Of a stretch of 64,000 nucleotides of DNA, positions 59,368-64,000 are shown piece after piece. This stretch comes from Sphingomonas sp. 1F27F7B (GTDB lineage Bacteria > Pseudomonadota > Alphaproteobacteria > Sphingomonadales > Sphingomonadaceae): the NCBI RefSeq assembly GCF_005503355.1, contig NZ_SCMK01000002.1, positions 1 through 64,000 on the forward strand, written 5' to 3'. A program made the position numbers and the translations under genes. Positions within the stretch are counted from its first letter, which is position 1; the number at the start of each line of letters is the position of its first letter. The notes beneath the pieces are model-generated. The model did no database searches. It was not told the DNA's origin and worked only from the letters and a program-made list of their open reading frames with translations.

Positions 59368-60116
59368 TTCGCCACTCCCAGCGCCTTGAGCTTCTCGACC
59401 AGCTCGTCGACCGAGCCCACCTTGATGCCCGCCGAGCGCTTGGCCGGCTCGACGACCTTCAGCGTCTTGAGGCGCGGCGCGGCGTCGACGCCGTAATCCG
59501 CAACGGTCTTCTTCGCGACCGGCTTGGACTTGGCCTTCATGATGTTCGGCAGCGTGGCATAGCGCGGCTCGTTGAGACGCAGATCGGTGGTGACGATCGC
59601 CGGCAGCTTGAGGTCCACCGTCTCGAGGCCGCCATCGACTTCGCGCGTGACCTGCACGCCGCTGCCGCCCAGCTCGACCTTCGAGGCGAAGGTACCCTGG
59701 GGCCAGCCGAGCAGCGCACCCAGCATCTGGCCGGTCTGGTTCGAATCGTCGTCGATCGCCTGCTTGCCCAGGATGATCAATCCGGGCTGCTCTTCCTCGG
59801 CGACCTTGGCCAGCAGCTTGGCCACGGCCAGGGGCTCGATCTCGTCATCGGTCTGGATCAGGATCGCCCGGTCGGCGCCCATGGCGCGCGCGGTGAGCAG
59901 CACGTCCGACTCCGCCTTGGCGACGCCGATGGTCACCACCACCACCTCGGTCGCCGCACCCTTTTCCTTCAGGCGCACGGCTTCCTCGATCGCGATCTCG
60001 TCGAACGGGTTCATGCTCATCTTGACGTTGGCGAGGTCGACCCCCGTCCCGTCCGCCTTCACCCGCGGCTTTACGTTGTAGTCAAGCACGCGCTTGACCG
60101 GCACCAGCACTTTCAT
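59364..60116 (-). CDS. etfB: Electron transfer flavoprotein beta subunit
   Basis: AMP-binding partner of EtfA, 250 residues. Seen: [31 protein letters not shown], the [20 protein letters not shown] block and [27 protein letters not shown] lies before the ATG. Gene order etfB-etfA is usual. Confidence 0.97.
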   Translation of the reverse strand: MKVLVPVKRVLDYNVKPRVKADGTGVDLANVKMSMNPFDEIAIEEAVRLKEKGAATEVVVVTIGVAKAESDVLLTARAMGADRAILIQTDDEIEPLAVAKLLAKVAEEEQPGLIILGKQAIDDDSNQTGQMLGALLGWPQGTFASKVELGGSGVQVTREVDGGLETVDLKLPAIVTTDLRLNEPRYATLPNIMKAKSKPVAKKTVADYGVDAAPRLKTLKVVEPAKRSAGIKVGSVDELVEKLKALGVAK

Positions 60117-60313
60117 CGAAATCCTCTCCGTCGCTGGAAGATCGGCAATGCTGATCGCTAATGCCCGAGAATCAATTCAAGTCCAGCCCCAAAGCGCTTT
60201 CAGCATACCCGATCATCGAAAATGCCGCGCATATCGCCTTGTTACGGAGGCGCGACGAGTTCACCACGAATTCAGGAAGGAACCTGCAATTTCGTGAAGG
60301 AAGGAGAGGAGAT

Positions 60314-60739
60314 ATGGGGAAATATGCTTTTGCGATAGCGATGCTGGTGACCGGCGGCATTGCGATGCCGGCTATCGCGCAAGAGGCGCCCATGACGGCC
60401 AAGGAAAAGGCGGCCAAGCCCAAGACCGGTACGATTTCCGGAATGCCGGGCGCCGCATCGGCGAGCTATGCACGTTGCGGCTCGGGCACCGGAGCGGCGA
60501 AGCCGACCGCCGGGCCCGAGGGGGCCTGCCCGGCCACGGATGCCGTGGCGGACGAGCATCGGACCTATACCGGCGACCGCCGCAACGACGGCGCCCCGAC
60601 CGCGGCAGTCGAAGCTGCACCGGCGGCGGGGGCAACCATGCCCTCGCGCTTGTCGATGACGCCGACCACGATCAAGGCGGTCGCGCCGGCAGCGCCGCAG
60701 TTGCTCAAGAAGAGCATCAACGAGAAGGGCGTCAAGTAA
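60314..60739 (+). CDS. Hypothetical secreted protein, Ala/Pro-rich
   Basis: A 141-residue protein with signal peptide ([20 protein letters not shown], cleaved near AIAQ|EA). The mature part is rich in A, P, T, G and K, with two cysteines (YARCGSG, EGACPAT). AAGGAGAGGAGAT lies before the ATG. No domain is recognised; the low complexity suggests an extended, unfolded periplasmic or cell-surface protein. Confidence 0.75.
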   Translation: MGKYAFAIAMLVTGGIAMPAIAQEAPMTAKEKAAKPKTGTISGMPGAASASYARCGSGTGAAKPTAGPEGACPATDAVADEHRTYTGDRRNDGAPTAAVEAAPAAGATMPSRLSMTPTTIKAVAPAAPQLLKKSINEKGVK

Positions 60740-60747
60740 ACCGACGA

Positions 60748-60769
60748 GCGGGCCGCATCCGCGGCCCGC
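60748..60769. terminator. Bidirectional hairpin between secreted-protein gene and sucC
   Basis: GCGGGCCGC pairs with GCGGCCCGC (9 bp) around loop ATCC, between the two convergent stops. TTGCC follows on the plus strand, not a full T-run. Likely ends both transcripts. Confidence 0.55.
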
Positions 60770-60782
60770 TTGCCGATCGGCG

Positions 60783-61985
<1,203 letters not shown>

Positions 61986-62321
61986 GGGGAGCGCGCCCTC
62001 GTCATTTGTGGCGGGAAGGGGTTTGCGCGAGCCTTAAGCACGGCGCGCGCGCGAATCCAAATCTTTTCGGCGTAAATGCGATTGAGACGTAATCGCAATA
62101 TGCCGATGGCGGGCCTTTGATGAGCAAGCCATTGTCCTTCCTGGGCACTCCGATTCCATGCCGTCGGGCGGCGAGCATCGGAAAGGGGCGCCAGCGCTGC
62201 GCGTGCGGCACGGCAGGCCCTGGACGAGGCCGGGGCGACCGGACGAGAGCGCGCCCGCCGAGTCGACATCCGACTCGCATCCCGGGCTGACGGAACGGTC
62301 GCGAGCGCCTATCTAACCGCC
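61986..62321. other. Intergenic region between sucC and crtZ
   Basis: About 335 bp between divergent genes. It holds the inverted repeat at 62077-62097. The sequence from 62110 to 62300 is GC-rich and shows no convincing frame, tRNA or hairpin with a T-run; a start-like stretch before crtZ has no clear ribosome-binding site. A promoter for each gene is expected here but neither was located with confidence. Confidence 0.4.
62077..62097. promoter_or_regulatory. Candidate operator upstream of sucC
   Basis: TGCGATT GAGACGT AATCGCA is an inverted repeat with 7-bp arms and a 7-bp spacer, about 90 bp upstream of sucC. It could bind a dimeric regulator. No regulator was identified. Confidence 0.35.
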
Positions 62322-62822
62322 ATGTCCCCCTGGATCGGCCTTGTCCTGTTCCTCGCCGCCATTGCCGCGATGGAGGGATTCGCCTGGGCGATGCACCGCT
62401 GGGTCATGCACGGGCCCGGCTGGTTCCTCCATCGGAGCCACCACCGGGCACGCACCGGCTGGTTCGAGCTCAACGACCTTTATGCCATACTCTTCGCGGT
62501 TCCTTCGATCGTGCTCCTCTATGGCGGGGTGCAGGGAGGATGGTGGCCGGGCTTCGCCTGGATCGGCGCCGGAATCGCCGGCTATGGCGCGATCTATTTC
62601 GGCTTCCACGACGTGATCGTCCACCAGCGGGTGCGCCATCGCTACGTCCCGCGATCCCGCTACATGAAGCGGATCGTCCAGGCACACCGGCTGCACCATG
62701 CAGTGGAATCCAGACATGGCGCGGTCAGCTTCGGCTTTCTCTGGGCGCCGCCCGCCGAAGAATTGAAGCGCCGGCTCAAGGCCGACGCTGGTTTGACCCG
62801 CTTCCGCGCCAACCCGGATTGA
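62322..62822 (+). CDS. crtZ: Beta-carotene hydroxylase CrtZ
   Basis: A 166-residue membrane diiron hydroxylase that makes zeaxanthin from beta-carotene. The eight conserved histidines are in [20 protein letters not shown] and AHRLHHA. About four helices are seen. The yellow pigments of Sphingomonas (nostoxanthin type) derive from this step. The ribosome-binding site is weak. Other crt genes are not in this window. Confidence 0.93.
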   Translation: MSPWIGLVLFLAAIAAMEGFAWAMHRWVMHGPGWFLHRSHHRARTGWFELNDLYAILFAVPSIVLLYGGVQGGWWPGFAWIGAGIAGYGAIYFGFHDVIVHQRVRHRYVPRSRYMKRIVQAHRLHHAVESRHGAVSFGFLWAPPAEELKRRLKADAGLTRFRANPD

Positions 62823-62844
62823 CGCGGCCCCCGGCGCCGGACAC

Positions 62845-63291
62845 ATGCTTCGCACCATGGAGCATCTGAACCTCTCCGAGTCCGAGTGGCGCAAGCGCCT
62901 GACCCCGGAACAGTTTCACGTGCTGCGCGAAGCCGGCACCGAGCGGGCCTTTTCCGGCCGCTACACCGACAACAAGGCCGACGGCCTGTATCTGTGCGCC
63001 GGCTGCAAGCTCGAGCTGTTCGACAGCGCCGACAAGTTCGACTCGGGATCGGGCTGGCCGAGCTTCACGCGCCCGATCGATCCGGAAAACGTCACCGAGC
63101 ATGCCGATACCAGCCATGGCATGCGCCGCGTCGAGCTGCGGTGCGCGCGCTGCGACGGCCATCAGGGCCATGTCTTTCCCGACGGGCCGCCGCCGACGGG
63201 CCTGCGCTACTGCATCAACTCCGCCGGCCTCGATTTCCGTTCACGTGGTGGCAACCAGAATGCCGCTACGAGCGAACCGAGCGGCGCCTGA
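62845..63291 (+). CDS. msrB: Peptide-methionine (R)-S-oxide reductase
   Basis: A 148-residue enzyme repairing methionine-R-sulfoxide. The zinc cysteines are in [10 protein letters not shown] and [17 protein letters not shown]; catalytic Cys in [11 protein letters not shown]. No signal peptide, so cytosolic. The start may be ATG at 62845 or 62857; the first is used here. Confidence 0.95.
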   Translation: MLRTMEHLNLSESEWRKRLTPEQFHVLREAGTERAFSGRYTDNKADGLYLCAGCKLELFDSADKFDSGSGWPSFTRPIDPENVTEHADTSHGMRRVELRCARCDGHQGHVFPDGPPPTGLRYCINSAGLDFRSRGGNQNAATSEPSGA

Positions 63292-63333
63292 TCCTTGTGA
63301 GCAGGCCGAATAGGGCTTAATCGCACTCCCCCG

Positions 63334-64000
<667 letters not shown>

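Overview
The window is about 66-70% GC by eye, gene-dense and chromosomal, and it reads as a Sphingomonadales alphaproteobacterium, most likely a Sphingomonas. The evidence is combined: a TonB-dependent receptor, a COQ9-family protein, class I lysyl-tRNA synthetase, the rpmF-plsX-fabH-ihfA-merR block, metX/metW, a CDC48-type AAA ATPase, CrtZ carotenoid hydroxylase, and a riboflavin operon whose RibB protein has a degenerate GTP cyclohydrolase II-like tail. No phage, complete insertion sequence with a transposase, rRNA or CRISPR array was seen. This assignment is from family recognition only; no database was searched.

Layout. 1-2.8 kb: 5' part of a TonB-dependent receptor gene (it runs off the left edge) and tRNA-Leu(GAG) with its own terminator. 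2.8-7.9 kb: MATE exporter, zinc-ribbon membrane protein, and a tightly overlapping ftsE-ftsX-ydcF-plsC row. 8-14.8 kb: hisC-tyrA on the minus strand, then an exported FAD oxidase and a metX-GNAT-metW-pirin row on the plus strand. 14.8-21.2 kb: lipoprotein, ssb, DUF4169, feoA-feoB under a possible Fur box, COQ9, EamA transporter and an old yellow enzyme. 21.2-26.1 kb: small palindromic element, then ribD-ribE-ribB(A)-ribH and a TonB-like energy transducer. 26.2-35.1 kb: gltX, prs, TauE/SafE permease, monooxygenase-MFS pair, CDC48 ATPase, a probable orphan small RNA or attenuator, and a LysR regulator. 35.1-46.3 kb: cyclophilin, mgtE, DUF1489, msrA, aspartate aminotransferase, pabBC fusion, MBL hydrolase, MAPEG, rpmF-plsX-fabH-ihfA-merR, a second palindromic element, and sixA. 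46.3-64 kb: DinG-type helicase, a very small gene, an unrecognised beta-rich protein, class I LysRS, DUF389, nhaA, two MFS transporters, a PhyH-like oxygenase, etfBA, sucC, crtZ, msrB and the start of a class A penicillin-binding protein.

Most genes are core metabolism and envelope functions. Linked sets are cell division and envelope lipid (ftsEX with plsC; rpmF-plsX-fabH), methionine (metX-metW), riboflavin (ribD-E-B-H), iron uptake (feoAB) and electron transfer (etfBA, sucC, COQ9). Many neighbours overlap by ATGA, GTGA or TGATG, so translational coupling is common.

The most unusual observations are a MITE-like element whose CTAG ends supply the stop codons of its neighbours (two copies, plus an apparently empty CTAG-sharing gene pair elsewhere); a strong intrinsic terminator on the minus strand with no gene in front of it, upstream of the CDC48 gene; the loss of all three zinc cysteines from the GTP cyclohydrolase II-like domain of RibB; an unclassified 226-residue protein with pore-former-like alternating beta segments; and a 100-bp tail-to-tail overlap between nhaA and an MFS gene.
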